Shown here in pieces: positions 42,782 to 51,862 of a stretch of DNA of 64,000 nucleotides; position 1 is the stretch's first letter, and each line of letters starts with the position of its first letter. The notes under the pieces are model-generated. The model saw nothing but the letters and a program-made list of their open reading frames with translations, was not told the DNA's origin and did no database searches. The stretch spans positions 62,001-126,000 of the forward strand of contig NZ_NHOA01000043.1 of the NCBI RefSeq assembly GCF_002727125.1, read 5' to 3'. Position numbers and translations under genes: made by a program. Origin of the DNA: Halorubrum persicum. Lineage in GTDB: Archaea > Halobacteriota > Halobacteria > Halobacteriales > Haloferacaceae.

Positions 42782-44341
42782 TCACTCCCCGTTCAGCCAC
42801 GCCGAAAAGCCGCCCTCGATGAGCGTCTCGGCCTGCCGGTCGATGTACTCGCGCTGGGTGTCGTGGACCGCGGTGTCGAAGTCGTCGCCGGCGTCGAGGC
42901 GCTCGCGGACGCGGTCGCGCTTCCAACTCGCCGGCGTCGTCCGGTTCGCCACTCGCCACCGGAGCGGGGCGAGCCACGCGGCCGCCTCCTCCTCGGGGCA
43001 GCCCGCCGTCCGGAGGCCCGCCTCGGCGTGGTCGAGGAGGTCCGCGTACAGCGCGTCGGTGTCGGTCGTGCGCTCGCCGTCGAGGCCGATCCACTCGATC
43101 TCCGCGCCGAGCCCGTCGGCGACCGCGGCGTAGAAGTTGTCGCGGGCGGTCCCCCAGTCGAGCCCGATGACGGGGTGCTCCCGCTGGGGGAGCGCCTGCA
43201 TGAGCCCGGCGAACGCCGCCTGGAACGCGATCGAGTCGCGGACGGTGGGTTGCCCGGGGATCGGGCGAAACTCGATCCGGGCGTTGGCGCTCGACCGGCT
43301 CGCGCCCTCGAAGACGGGGCGGACCCACCGCCAGTAGCTGCCGTGTTTCGTCCGGAACGTCGCGAACTCGTCGTCGAACCGGTCGGTGCCGTCGGGTTCC
43401 GGCATCGGGATCAGCGTCTCGTCGGCGGTGACCCGGTCGACGGCGGTCTCGACGTCGTGGAACTCCCGCGGGAACCGGACCTTCCTCCCGTCGGTGCGTG
43501 CGTTGAGCACCGACTCGAACACGTGGATCCGGTTCTCCGTCGCACCCTCCGCGAGGACGCGCTCACCGTCCCACCCGTCGTCGTACAGGTCCGGCGGGAA
43601 GAGCGGCGAGTTGACCCCGAGCGCGAGCAGGGGGCCGGCGATCCGGAGCGCGTACCGGAAGTGCCGCGGCAGCGTCTCGGCCTGCGCGACCTGGTAGTGC
43701 GGCTGGATCGACGTGATGAGGCTCTCGGGCATCACCGTGTCCGCCGCGAGCGACACCCCCGGCGCCTCGACGACCGTCCCGTGTCGCCCCTCTGTGCCCG
43801 CGTTCGCCATCGCGTGGTACCGGACCGCGTCGCTCATGTTGACGGCGACGGTGACCCCGTCGACGTCGACGCTGTCGGTGAGGTACCCGCGGGCCGTCTC
43901 CCCGGCCGGCGGGATCGTCCAGAGGCCGTCCGAAACGAGCCGCATCCCCTCGACGCCCGCGGTGTTCTCCGCGGCCTCCAGCCGCGCCCGGACCTCCGCG
44001 AGCTGCGCCCGGAGCCCGTGGTCTGACAGCGGCTGCGGGCTCGTCGACATCTCGGCGTTGTGGAGCCCGAGCTCCTTCTCGAACCCCATCAGCTCCAGCA
44101 GCCGACGAGGGACCCGCATCAGGGCGTACTCGCCCGCGCGCGACTCCTCGCTCCACCGCCCGTCGGCGACCGCGTAGAACTCGTACTCGAAGCCGACGAT
44201 CGACTGGTGGTTGTCGAAGGCGCCGTCGCGGAGCGCCTGCTTGACGACCTCCGCCTCCTCCTCGGCGCGGGCGTCGAACTCCTCGGGGTCGACCGCGAGC
44301 GCCTCACGGACACCGTCGGCGAGGGCGGACTCGGTGCTCAT
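42782..44341 (-). CDS. Glutamate-cysteine ligase 2 (GCS2) family protein
   Basis: A 519-residue protein with the carboxylate-amine ligase fold: NHQSIVGFEYEFYAV (N-terminal ATP/metal strand), HNAEMSTSPQPLSDHGLRAQL, NMSDAVRYHAM, VMPESLITSIQPHYQV and ARIEFRPIPGQPTVRDS. It is longer than the GshA enzyme reported for haloarchaea (about 360 residues, my recollection), so it may be a paralogue joining another acid and amine. A CCTTTTTACC patch 28-37 nt upstream suggests a leaderless start. The real substrate is unknown. Confidence 0.8.
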   Translation of the reverse strand: MSTESALADGVREALAVDPEEFDARAEEEAEVVKQALRDGAFDNHQSIVGFEYEFYAVADGRWSEESRAGEYALMRVPRRLLELMGFEKELGLHNAEMSTSPQPLSDHGLRAQLAEVRARLEAAENTAGVEGMRLVSDGLWTIPPAGETARGYLTDSVDVDGVTVAVNMSDAVRYHAMANAGTEGRHGTVVEAPGVSLAADTVMPESLITSIQPHYQVAQAETLPRHFRYALRIAGPLLALGVNSPLFPPDLYDDGWDGERVLAEGATENRIHVFESVLNARTDGRKVRFPREFHDVETAVDRVTADETLIPMPEPDGTDRFDDEFATFRTKHGSYWRWVRPVFEGASRSSANARIEFRPIPGQPTVRDSIAFQAAFAGLMQALPQREHPVIGLDWGTARDNFYAAVADGLGAEIEWIGLDGERTTDTDALYADLLDHAEAGLRTAGCPEEEAAAWLAPLRWRVANRTTPASWKRDRVRERLDAGDDFDTAVHDTQREYIDRQAETLIEGGFSAWLNGE

Positions 44342-44502
44342 GGGACGGTCGACGACTCCGCCCGGTAAAAAGGTCTGCGCCCGATCGGCGGCGTGGGACC
44401 GGTCGCCACGCGGCGTCGGCGGCCCGCGGTCGCTCGCGGTCCCCCGTCGTCGAGACCGGCCCGTATCGGGGCGCTTTTGCCGAGCGATCGCCGACTCGGG
44501 GT

Positions 44503-46329
44503 ATGGAGTTCGCAGCGTTCGGCGACCGAGCGGAGGCGCTGGCGGCCGAGCCCGGCGACATCGAGACGACCCGGCTCGTCGCCGACCTGCTCGCGACCGC
44601 CGGCGGCGTCGGGGGCCCCGGCGGAGATGGGACCGGCGACAGCGACGACCTCGCGACCGTCACCCGGTTCCTGCTCGGTCGCGTCTTCCCCGCGCACGAC
44701 ACTCGGACGCTCGACGTGGGGCCGGCCCTGTGTCGCGAGGCGATCGCCCGCGCCGCCGGGCCGAACGTGACCGCGGCCGACGTGGAGGACCGGCTGGCCG
44801 AGGCCGGCGAGATCGGCGCGGTCGCCGCCGGCTTCGAGTTCGGCGGCCAGCGCGGGCTCGCCGCCTTCGGCGAGGGGCGCGATCGGCTCACCGTCGCGGG
44901 CGTCGACGCGGCGCTGCGCGAGCTGGCGGCCGCCGTCGGCGACGGCAGCGAGTCCCGGAAGCGAGACGCGCTGTTCGGGCTGTTCAACAGGTGTGAGCCC
45001 GCCGAGGCGAAGCTGCTCGCGCGGCTGGTGCTCGGGGAGATGCGGCTCGGCGTCGGCGAGGGAGCCGTCCGCGACGCGATCGCCGAAGCCTTTCTGGCGG
45101 GCGAAGCCGAGGGCGACGTGCACGCCGACGGCGACGCGGCGGTTGACGGCGCCGACAGCGACGACGACCCGACCCTCCGCGCCGACGACGACGCCGTCGC
45201 GGCCGCCGAGCGCGCGCTGCAGGTGACCAACGACTACGGCCGCGTCGCGGTTCTCGCCCGCGATGAGGGGATCGCCGGCCTGCGCGCCGAGGGGCTGGAA
45301 GTCGGTCGGCCGGTACAGGCGATGCTCGCGCAGGCGGGGACCGCGACCGACGCGGTCGAGGCGTTCGGCGAGGTCGCCGTCGAGACCAAGTTCGACGGCG
45401 CGCGGGTGCAGATCCACTACGTCCCGGGGGTCGGTGGCGACGGCGGCGACGCTGCCGGCGGCCCCGGGCTCGGCCCGCGGATCTACTCGCGGAACATGGA
45501 CGACGTGACCGACGCGCTCCCGGAAATCGTCGAGTACGTCGAAGCGCGCGTCTCGGACCCGCTCATTCTCGACGGCGAGGTCGTCGCCGTCGACGACGAC
45601 GGCGACCCGCTCCCGTTTCAGGAGGTGTTGCGGCGCTTCCGCCGGAAACACGACGTGGACCGGATGCGCGAGGAGGTCGGCCTCCGGCTCCACGCGTTCG
45701 ACTGCCTCCACGCGGACGGCGCGGACCTGCTCGACGAGCCACTCCGGGTCCGCCACGACCGGCTCCGCGCGGTCCTCCCCGACGCGGCCGCGAGCGTCGA
45801 GTTCGCGGACAACCCGGCGGCGGTCGAGGCGGCGGAGGCGGCCGCGCTTGACGCGGGCCACGAGGGCGTGATGCTGAAGAACCCCGAGTCGGCGTACACA
45901 CCCGGCGATCGGGGGCAAGACTGGCTGAAGCGCAAACCCGACGTGGAGACGCTCGACGCCGTCGTGGTCGGCGCGGAGTGGGGCGAGGGGCGCCGCGCGG
46001 AGCTGTTCGGGACGTTCCTGCTCGGCGTGCGGGCGGGCGACGACGAGTTCGACACGATCGGCAAGGTCGCGACCGGGCTCACGGACGAGGCGCTCGCCGA
46101 CCTCACCGAGCGGCTGGAGCCGCACGTGGTGAGCGAGGCGGGGACCGAGATCGAGATCCGACCCGAGGTGGTCCTCGAAGTCGGCTACGAGGAGATCCAG
46201 ACCTCCCCCACCTACTCGTCGGGGTACGCCCTGCGGTTCCCGCGGTTCGTCGGCGTCCGCGAGGACAAATCCGTCGCCGACGCCGACTCGCTGGAGCGCG
46301 TCGCGCGCCTCGCCAGAGACGCCGAGTAG
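44503..46329 (+). CDS. lig: ATP-dependent DNA ligase
   Basis: Archaeal replicative DNA ligase of 608 residues, joining Okazaki fragments. The adenylation lysine is K296 in ETKFDGARVQIHY. Further nucleotidyltransferase motifs are IYSRNMDDVTDALPEI, LDGEVVAVD, EGVMLKNPESAYTPG and DWLKRKP. An N-terminal DNA-binding helical domain (about 1-230) precedes, interrupted by an acidic insertion near 205-228. The C-terminal OB fold includes FLLGVRAGDDEF. It has its own CGCTTTTGCC promoter patch. Confidence 0.94.
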   Translation: MEFAAFGDRAEALAAEPGDIETTRLVADLLATAGGVGGPGGDGTGDSDDLATVTRFLLGRVFPAHDTRTLDVGPALCREAIARAAGPNVTAADVEDRLAEAGEIGAVAAGFEFGGQRGLAAFGEGRDRLTVAGVDAALRELAAAVGDGSESRKRDALFGLFNRCEPAEAKLLARLVLGEMRLGVGEGAVRDAIAEAFLAGEAEGDVHADGDAAVDGADSDDDPTLRADDDAVAAAERALQVTNDYGRVAVLARDEGIAGLRAEGLEVGRPVQAMLAQAGTATDAVEAFGEVAVETKFDGARVQIHYVPGVGGDGGDAAGGPGLGPRIYSRNMDDVTDALPEIVEYVEARVSDPLILDGEVVAVDDDGDPLPFQEVLRRFRRKHDVDRMREEVGLRLHAFDCLHADGADLLDEPLRVRHDRLRAVLPDAAASVEFADNPAAVEAAEAAALDAGHEGVMLKNPESAYTPGDRGQDWLKRKPDVETLDAVVVGAEWGEGRRAELFGTFLLGVRAGDDEFDTIGKVATGLTDEALADLTERLEPHVVSEAGTEIEIRPEVVLEVGYEEIQTSPTYSSGYALRFPRFVGVREDKSVADADSLERVARLARDAE

Positions 46330-46429
46330 CGGTCCGGGCCGCGTCGAGAGGCGAGCGTCCCGGCGTCCGGCGAGCGGCGACGCGAGGGCGATAGCCACCC
46401 TCAAGGCGCCCGCGTCCGGAGGCCCGCGC

Positions 46430-47164
46430 ATGACGGTCCATTACGACGACTTCTCGGTCGAGTGGCTCGGGTACGCGACGGCGCGACTGGAGCCCGAGGG
46501 CGGCCCCGTCGCCTACACGGACCCCGGTCGATACGGCGTCCTCGACGACTACTGGGCCCGCGACGGCGACCTCGTCGTCGTCACCCACGACCACCACTAC
46601 GACCCCGAGGGGATCCGGTCCGTGGCGCGTGAGGACGCGACGATCGTGATCTACGAGGCGGTCGACGCCGCGGGGATCGATCGCGACGTGGAGCCGGTCG
46701 AGTCGCTGGCCGAGGAGTACGACGTGATCCGAGTCGACGACGAGGCGCGCGTCGACGTGGCGACCCCGGCCGGCGAGGTCGCCGTCTGGTCGGTCGCCGC
46801 GTACAACGATCCCGAAGGACCCAACGCCGGACCGGACGGCTCGGTCATGCACCCGCCGGGACTCGGCTGCGGGTTCCTCCTCGGGCTCGGCGACCGCACC
46901 GTCTTCTGGCCGGGGGACTCCGACGCGTTCGAGGGGTTCGCGGAGCTCGACGTGTCCGTCTTCCTCGCGAACATCGGGGGCGGCGGGATCGTCTCCGACC
47001 GCGGCGCCGCCGCCGAGCTGGCCGACGCGATGGACCCGGATCTGGTCGTTCCGATCCACTACGACACCTTCGAACAGCTGGCGGCGGACGGCGAGGCGTT
47101 CGCGGGCGACGTGGCCGCGCGCTCGATCCCGGTCGCGCTCGACGCGCGGTCGGCGAACCAGTAG
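46430..47164 (+). CDS. Metallo-beta-lactamase-fold hydrolase (UPF0173-like)
   Basis: A 244-residue MBL-fold protein. WLGYATARLEPEGGPVAYTDPG is the first strand pair, the metal loop reads VVTHDHHYDPEG, then VWSVAAYNDP, FWPGDSDAFEG and VPIHYDTFEQL (last His). The HDHHYD loop departs from the usual HxHxDH, so the metal site may be altered. It is related to UPF0173 hydrolases with no known substrate. It follows the ligase gene by 100 nt on the same strand. Confidence 0.85.
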   Translation: MTVHYDDFSVEWLGYATARLEPEGGPVAYTDPGRYGVLDDYWARDGDLVVVTHDHHYDPEGIRSVAREDATIVIYEAVDAAGIDRDVEPVESLAEEYDVIRVDDEARVDVATPAGEVAVWSVAAYNDPEGPNAGPDGSVMHPPGLGCGFLLGLGDRTVFWPGDSDAFEGFAELDVSVFLANIGGGGIVSDRGAAAELADAMDPDLVVPIHYDTFEQLAADGEAFAGDVAARSIPVALDARSANQ

Positions 47165-47220
47165 CGGCGGGAGAAGGGGCACGCCGCGGGCAACGATCCG
47201 CTGGAGGGGGCGAAGGTCGC

Positions 47221-48396
47221 CTACGGTCGACGCGCGATCAGCGCCGCAGCGAGCGCCGCGGTCAGAGCCGCCACGACGCCGAACCCGGGCGCTTGGCTCT
47301 CCGAGCCGTCGTCACCGTCGGTCGTTCCGTCATCGCCGCCTGACGTTCCGTCGTCGCCGTCGCTTGTTCCGTCGTCGCCGTCGTCACCGTCAGTCGTCTC
47401 ATCGTCGCCGTCGCTCGCTCCCTCGCCCCCCGTCTGCAGCTCCTCGACCGCGGTCGCGAGCGTTCTCGTCGACTCGATGACGCTCCGCGGGGCGGGCTGA
47501 TTGAGGTAGTTCACGTTCATCACGACGTAGTTGTCCTCGAGCCCCGCGGTCGTGCTGGCGTACGGCTCCTCGTCGAGGATCGACGCCTCGGGGTCGGTGA
47601 CGAGGACGATCTCGGGATCGGTCTGGAGGATGACCTCGCTCGAGAGCTGGGGGTAGCCGTCGCCCTCGGCGGCGGCGACGTTGTCCACGCCGCCGACCGC
47701 CATGATGGAGTTGATGAACGTGTTGTTCGCGGCGACGTAGCCGTCACCGAGCGGATACAGCGCGGCGGGGCGGTCGAGGTCGGCGGTGCGGTTCTCGGCG
47801 TCCGCGACCGCCTGGTTCATCTCCGCGTTCGTCTCGGCGGCGGCCTCGCAGTTGCCGACGAGCCGCCCGGTCGTCTCCGTCTTCGCCGCGATGTCATCGA
47901 CCGAGGTCGCCGCGGCGAAGTGGTACACCGTGAGGTTCTGCTCGCGGAGGGTCTCCGCCGTGCTCGCCGAGGACGCGTTCGGGACGAGCACGAGGTCCGG
48001 TTCGGTGCCGACGACGCGCTCGACGCTGACGCCGAACCCCTCGGCCGAGACGTTCGCCCGCTCGCTGGCCCCGTCGAGGTAGGCGGCGTACTGCGTCACG
48101 CCGACGACGCGGTCCTGCGCGCCGATCTCCCAGAGCGTCTGGGCGGCCGACGGGTTCGTCGTCGTGATCCGCTCGGGTCGCTCGTCGAGCGTGACCGTCG
48201 TCCCCGTGGCGTCCGTGATCTCCAGCGGGAACCCGCACGCGTCGTCCGTCTGGGAGACGCTCGGACCGTCGCTCGGGGAGTCGACGGTCGGCGTCGGCTC
48301 CGTCGTCGGCTGTGCGCCCGCGACCGGGCCCGCGACGCCGCCCAGAAGGGCGGTCGTCACGAGCAGGGCCATCACGATGACGTGCCTGTCTCGCAT
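47221..48396 (-). CDS. btuF: Cobalamin (B12-type) ABC transporter substrate-binding protein with PGF-CTERM
   Basis: Class III binding protein of 391 residues outside the cell. Residues 1-27 are a Sec signal peptide. The binding domain (about 50-300) has VTLDERPERITTTNPSAAQTLWEIGAQDRVVGV and ALYPLGDGYVAANNTFIN. Then comes a repetitive Asp/Gly/Thr linker (about 320-370) and a C-terminal APGFGV, hydrophobic stretch and RRP: a PGF-CTERM anchor cut by archaeosortase. It is divergent from btuC-btuD across a 62-nt AT-rich promoter. Heme or siderophore binding is a possible alternative. Confidence 0.88.
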   Translation of the reverse strand: MRDRHVIVMALLVTTALLGGVAGPVAGAQPTTEPTPTVDSPSDGPSVSQTDDACGFPLEITDATGTTVTLDERPERITTTNPSAAQTLWEIGAQDRVVGVTQYAAYLDGASERANVSAEGFGVSVERVVGTEPDLVLVPNASSASTAETLREQNLTVYHFAAATSVDDIAAKTETTGRLVGNCEAAAETNAEMNQAVADAENRTADLDRPAALYPLGDGYVAANNTFINSIMAVGGVDNVAAAEGDGYPQLSSEVILQTDPEIVLVTDPEASILDEEPYASTTAGLEDNYVVMNVNYLNQPAPRSVIESTRTLATAVEELQTGGEGASDGDDETTDGDDGDDGTSDGDDGTSGGDDGTTDGDDGSESQAPGFGVVAALTAALAAALIARRP

Positions 48397-48410
48397 CGCG
48401 TCGACGACGG

Positions 48411-48450
48411 CGCTCGTTCAATAAGTATTTACCTACTACAAGTTTTGTTG
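48411..48450. promoter_or_regulatory. Divergent AT-rich promoter of btuF and btuC
   Basis: The short btuF-btuC spacer is AT-rich in its middle (TCAATAAGTATTTACCTACTACAAG), with TATA-like boxes readable both ways, so both importer transcripts start here. No B12 riboswitch-like structure fits in 62 nt. Confidence 0.55.
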
Positions 48451-48458
48451 GAGAACGA

Positions 48459-49601
48459 ATGAGTGCCTGGGGGCGAGCCGCGGGCTGGTCGGCGGCGTTA
48501 GCGGCGACGCTGGCCCTCGTGGCCGTGGTGAGCGCCGCGATCGGTCCCGTCCGCGTTCCGCCCACGGCGGTGGTGAAAGCGGTGTTGAACGCGCTCGTCG
48601 TTCCGACCGGCGTGGAGACGACCGCCCAGGGCGCCGGGACGCTTACGCTTCCGGGGGTGGACCTCGTGTACCGGTCGCCGTTCGCGTTCCCCGTCGACCG
48701 CGTGCACCAGCAGATCGTCGTCGGCGTCCGGCTCCCGCGGATCCTCATGGCCGCGCTCGTGGGGTTCGCGCTCGCGGCCGCCGGAACGGTGATGCAGGGG
48801 TTCTTCCGCAACCCGATGGCCGACCCGTCGATCATCGGCGTGTCTTCGGGCGCCGCGGTCGGTGCGGTCGCGTTCATCGTGTTCCCCACCGCGCTGTCGG
48901 CGACCCTGGTGCTCCCGCTGGTCGGCTCGGTCGACGTGGCGCTCTCGCACGGCGCTGGGGTGAGCCTCTTCGCGTTCGTCGGCGCGCTCGCCGCCGCCTT
49001 CGGCGTGTACGCCATCGCGACGCGGCACGGCCGGACGCCGGTCGCGACCCTCCTCCTCGCCGGCGTCGCCGTGCAGACGTTCCTCGGCGCGGTCATCTCG
49101 TACCTCCAGCTGCAGGCCGGCGAGTCGCTCCGGCGGATCGTCGCGTGGCTGATGGGCCACCTCTCCGGCGCCGGGTGGAGCGACGTCGCCGTCACCGCGG
49201 TCGTCGTCCCGCCGCTGTTCTGCGTCCTCCTGGTGTACGCGCGCGACCTCAACGTCATGCTGCTGGGCGAAGAGGAGGCCCAGGGGCTCGGTATCGCGGT
49301 CGAGCGCACGAAGCGGATCCTGCTCGGCGCCTCGGCGCTGATCACGGCCGCGGGCGTCGCGTTCGCGGGGGTCATCGGCTTCGTCGGCCTGATCGTTCCG
49401 CACATGCTCCGGCTGGTCGTCGGCCCCGACCACCGCGTCCTGCTCCCGAGCGCCGCGCTCGCTGGCGGGTCGTTCCTCGTCGCGGCCGACACCGTGGCGC
49501 GGGCCGGGAGCACGGAGCTCCCCGTCGGGATCGTCACCGCCGCCGTGGGCGCGCCCTTCTTCGTCTACCTGCTCGTGACCCGGGAGGTGCACGAGCTGTG
49601 A
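48459..49601 (+). CDS. btuC: Cobalamin ABC transporter permease
   Basis: FecCD/BtuC-family permease of 380 residues with about ten helices. Conserved VGVRLPRILMAALVGFALAAAGTVMQGFFRNPMADPSIIGVSSGAA and LLGEEEAQGLGIAVERTKRI (the coupling helix) are clear, and FVGLIVPHMLRLVVG is the late family motif. GGAG 6-9 nt before the ATG is a usable ribosome site. The stop overlaps the btuD GTG start by 4 nt. Confidence 0.92.
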   Translation: MSAWGRAAGWSAALAATLALVAVVSAAIGPVRVPPTAVVKAVLNALVVPTGVETTAQGAGTLTLPGVDLVYRSPFAFPVDRVHQQIVVGVRLPRILMAALVGFALAAAGTVMQGFFRNPMADPSIIGVSSGAAVGAVAFIVFPTALSATLVLPLVGSVDVALSHGAGVSLFAFVGALAAAFGVYAIATRHGRTPVATLLLAGVAVQTFLGAVISYLQLQAGESLRRIVAWLMGHLSGAGWSDVAVTAVVVPPLFCVLLVYARDLNVMLLGEEEAQGLGIAVERTKRILLGASALITAAGVAFAGVIGFVGLIVPHMLRLVVGPDHRVLLPSAALAGGSFLVAADTVARAGSTELPVGIVTAAVGAPFFVYLLVTREVHEL

Positions 49602-50902
49602 CCGCCGACTCCCCCGCCGTCGGCGATGGGGCGTCCCGCACGCCCGACGACGCCGGGGCCCCACCGATCGAGGTCCGTGACCTGTCGGTCGCCTTCGGCG
49701 ATGTCCCGGTCGTCTCGGGCGTCGATCTCCGGGTCGAGCGCGGGTCGCTCGTGGGGCTCGTCGGCCCGAACGGCGCGGGGAAGACGACGGTCCTTCGGGC
49801 GATCAAGGGGACGCTCTCGCCCGACGCCGGCGAGGTCCGGCTCGACGGCGACCCCGCCGACTCGCTGTCCCCGCGGGAGGCCGGACGCCGGGTCGCCAGC
49901 GTCCCGCAGGAGACGAGCCTCGCCTTCGACTTCCGCGTCCGACAGATCGTCGAGATGGGGCGCACGCCGCACCTCGGCCGGTTCGACGGTCACGGGCCGG
50001 CCGACGATCGGGCGGTCCGCGAGGCCATGGACGCGGCCGGGGTCGCGCGCTTCGCGGACCGGGCGATCACCGAGGTCTCCGGCGGCGAGCGCCAGCGGGT
50101 CCTGCTCGCGCGGGCGCTGGCACAGGAGACCCCGTCGCTGCTGCTCGACGAGCCGACGGCGAGTCTCGACGTGAACCACGCGGTCCGGACCCTCGAACTC
50201 GTCAGGGGTCTCGTCGACGGGGAGCGCGCCGCGATCGCGGCGATCCACGACCTCGACGTGGCCGCGCGGTACTGCGACGAGATCGTCGTCCTCGCGAACG
50301 GCGGCGTCCGGGCCGCCGGGCCGCCGGCGGACGTGTTGACGGCGGGGACCCTCCGGGACGCGTTCGACGCCGAGGCGTTCGTCGGTGAGAACCCGTCGAC
50401 CGGGACGCCGACGGTCACCGCGTTCGACGCGCTCGACGGAGCCGACGAGAGCGGTGGAGCCGAATCGACCGACGCCCGTGAGTCGACCGACGCCCGCGAA
50501 CCGCGCCGCGTCCACGTCGTCGGAAGCGGCCGATCGGCGGCGCGAGCGGTCGCGCGGCTGGCCGCCGCGGGCCACGCCGTCTCCGTCGGGGTCGTCCCCG
50601 AGGGCGACGCCGCGGCGGGCGTCGCGACCGACGCGGGCGCGACGGCGGTGACGGCGCCCCCGTTCGCGGCGGTCCCTGCCGAGCGCCGGGCCGAAGCGGT
50701 CGCTCTCGCCGAGGAGGCCGACGTGACGGTCGCAGCCGGGAGCGGGGAACGGGGAGAGACGGAGGCGAATTCCGAAGCGGGCGCGAACGCGGCGGTGTTG
50801 GCGGCCGGCGACCGGATCGCGCGTATCGACGACGGATTCGGCGATAGCGAACTGCTCGACGCGGTACGCGAGTGCGACGGGAACGACGCAGCGGATCGAT
50901 AA
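49598..50902 (+). CDS. btuD: Cobalamin ABC transporter ATPase with C-terminal extension
   Basis: ATPase of 434 residues. The N-terminal ABC domain (about 25-265) has Walker A GPNGAGKTT, signature VSGGERQR and Walker B LLLDEPTASLD. Beyond it comes an acidic linker and then an extra domain (about 300-425) starting RRVHVVGSGRSAARAVARLAAAG, a glycine-rich Rossmann-like beginning. This C-terminal domain is not part of the standard BtuD of about 250 residues. GTG start overlapping the btuC stop. Confidence 0.9.
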   Translation: MTADSPAVGDGASRTPDDAGAPPIEVRDLSVAFGDVPVVSGVDLRVERGSLVGLVGPNGAGKTTVLRAIKGTLSPDAGEVRLDGDPADSLSPREAGRRVASVPQETSLAFDFRVRQIVEMGRTPHLGRFDGHGPADDRAVREAMDAAGVARFADRAITEVSGGERQRVLLARALAQETPSLLLDEPTASLDVNHAVRTLELVRGLVDGERAAIAAIHDLDVAARYCDEIVVLANGGVRAAGPPADVLTAGTLRDAFDAEAFVGENPSTGTPTVTAFDALDGADESGGAESTDARESTDAREPRRVHVVGSGRSAARAVARLAAAGHAVSVGVVPEGDAAAGVATDAGATAVTAPPFAAVPAERRAEAVALAEEADVTVAAGSGERGETEANSEAGANAAVLAAGDRIARIDDGFGDSELLDAVRECDGNDAADR

Positions 50903-50944
50903 CCCGGTCGAGCGGGAGCGCGGCCGCTAACGGGTGTGAAAACG

Positions 50945-51259
50945 GATATGAATGGCGGACAGGCGGGGTTGCCCGGCGTTCCGGCGCGGGGTATCCCGGT
51001 TGCCTTCTCCACCCCGCGACCCGACGAGCGACGGGCGTCCGGCGGTGGGCTGCTCGCTTCCGCGCCTGACCCAGTGTCGCCGACGAACCGCGACGGACCG
51101 CTCCTGCGAGCGGACGCCGCGGACCGCTGTCCCCGGCGGACGAGGCTTCCACGTTGGCTCTCGGGGCCCGCGCCGGTCAGACCGGACGCGCCCGCTGTTC
51201 GGTCCCCGCTAAAGACTACCTCACGGGTGACGAGCGGGGCCTAACCGCCCGACCTAGTC
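50945..51259 (-). ncRNA. ffs: Archaeal SRP RNA (7S RNA)
   Basis: RNA scaffold of the signal recognition particle, binding SRP54 and SRP19. The 426-nt gap after btuD holds no gene, but its minus strand shows SRP features. Near the 5' end CTAGGTCGGGCGGTTAGG resembles the start of archaeal 7S RNA. Domain IV (complement of about 51048-51072) reads GGTCAGG, CGCGGAAG, CGAGCAGCC, the SRP54-binding helix 8 pattern. A TATA-like CCTTAAGG lies about 25 nt before the 5' end. The 3' end is set before a TTTT run near 50937-50941, giving about 315 nt, the usual size. Ends are approximate. Confidence 0.85.
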
Positions 51260-51281
51260 CACTTCGAGGTACACGGCACCA

Positions 51282-51289
51282 CCTTAAGG
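51282..51289 (-). promoter_or_regulatory. TATA element of the SRP RNA gene
   Basis: CCTTAAGG is the only AT-containing box in this GC-rich spacer. It lies about 23-30 nt upstream of the inferred RNA 5' end on the minus strand. Confidence 0.5.
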
Positions 51290-51328
51290 GCCTTTCGTTC
51301 GCCGGACAGCCGGTCGGAGACCGGGCCC

Positions 51329-51742
51329 CTACGCCAGCAGTTCGCGGGCGTACACCGCGGCGGACACCGGCATCAGGACCGAGAGAACGACCACGGCGCG
51401 AGCGTGCCACTCCAGCCAGCGGTGTTCGGCGAACATCGTGGTGGGCTCGACCGCCGCGGCCCACAGCGCCGCGCTCAGCGTCGTCGCGACGCCGAGCATC
51501 ACCGCGACGCCGGCGAGCGTCCCCGGATCGAGGTTGCCGCGCTCGACGGAGGCGACGACGACCGCGCCGAGCAGCGCGAACAGGGCGACGCCGGCGCCGC
51601 CGAGCGGGCCGGAGGCGTAGTAGCCGGCGAGCTGGGACGCGTACTCGCCGCCCGACACGACCGCGTACGGCGCGCCGAGCGCGATCACGGTGACGACGCC
51701 GGCGGCGATTCCCGCCCGGCGCGAGATGTCGCGGAGCTCCAT
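51329..51742 (-). CDS. Uncharacterised small membrane protein (four helices)
   Basis: A 137-residue protein with four predicted helices (about residues 10-28, 44-66, 75-97 and 110-133). It starts MELRDISRRAG and carries little besides hydrophobic segments, and a short HRWLEWH loop between helices 3 and 4. I do not recognise a functional family; a haloarchaea-specific DUF is likely. It lies upstream of the SRP RNA on the same strand. Confidence 0.75.
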   Translation of the reverse strand: MELRDISRRAGIAAGVVTVIALGAPYAVVSGGEYASQLAGYYASGPLGGAGVALFALLGAVVVASVERGNLDPGTLAGVAVMLGVATTLSAALWAAAVEPTTMFAEHRWLEWHARAVVVLSVLMPVSAAVYARELLA

Positions 51743-51862
51743 GGTCGTGGCTCGGGAGGGGACGGCGGTAAAAGGACCGGATCGCGGCGAGTCGTCGGCG
51801 TGCGGCGGCGTCCGCCGGCGTGCTCCCGTAGCGTTTTGGGTCGCCGGCGCGGAGGGAGGCAC

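Noticed and set aside
42595-42822. Plus-strand 75-codon frame in the leuA upstream spacer
   Set aside because: Basic, Arg/Ser/Pro-rich, overlaps the end of the GCS2-family gene and lacks homologous-looking segments.
48397-48458. Cobalamin riboswitch before btuF or btuC
   Set aside because: The divergent spacer is only 62 nt, too short for the structure, and no B12-box-like sequence is seen.
51154-51693. Plus-strand 179-codon frame across the SRP RNA and the small membrane protein
   Set aside because: Low-complexity Arg/Pro/Thr composition; the region is better explained by the SRP RNA and the minus-strand membrane gene.
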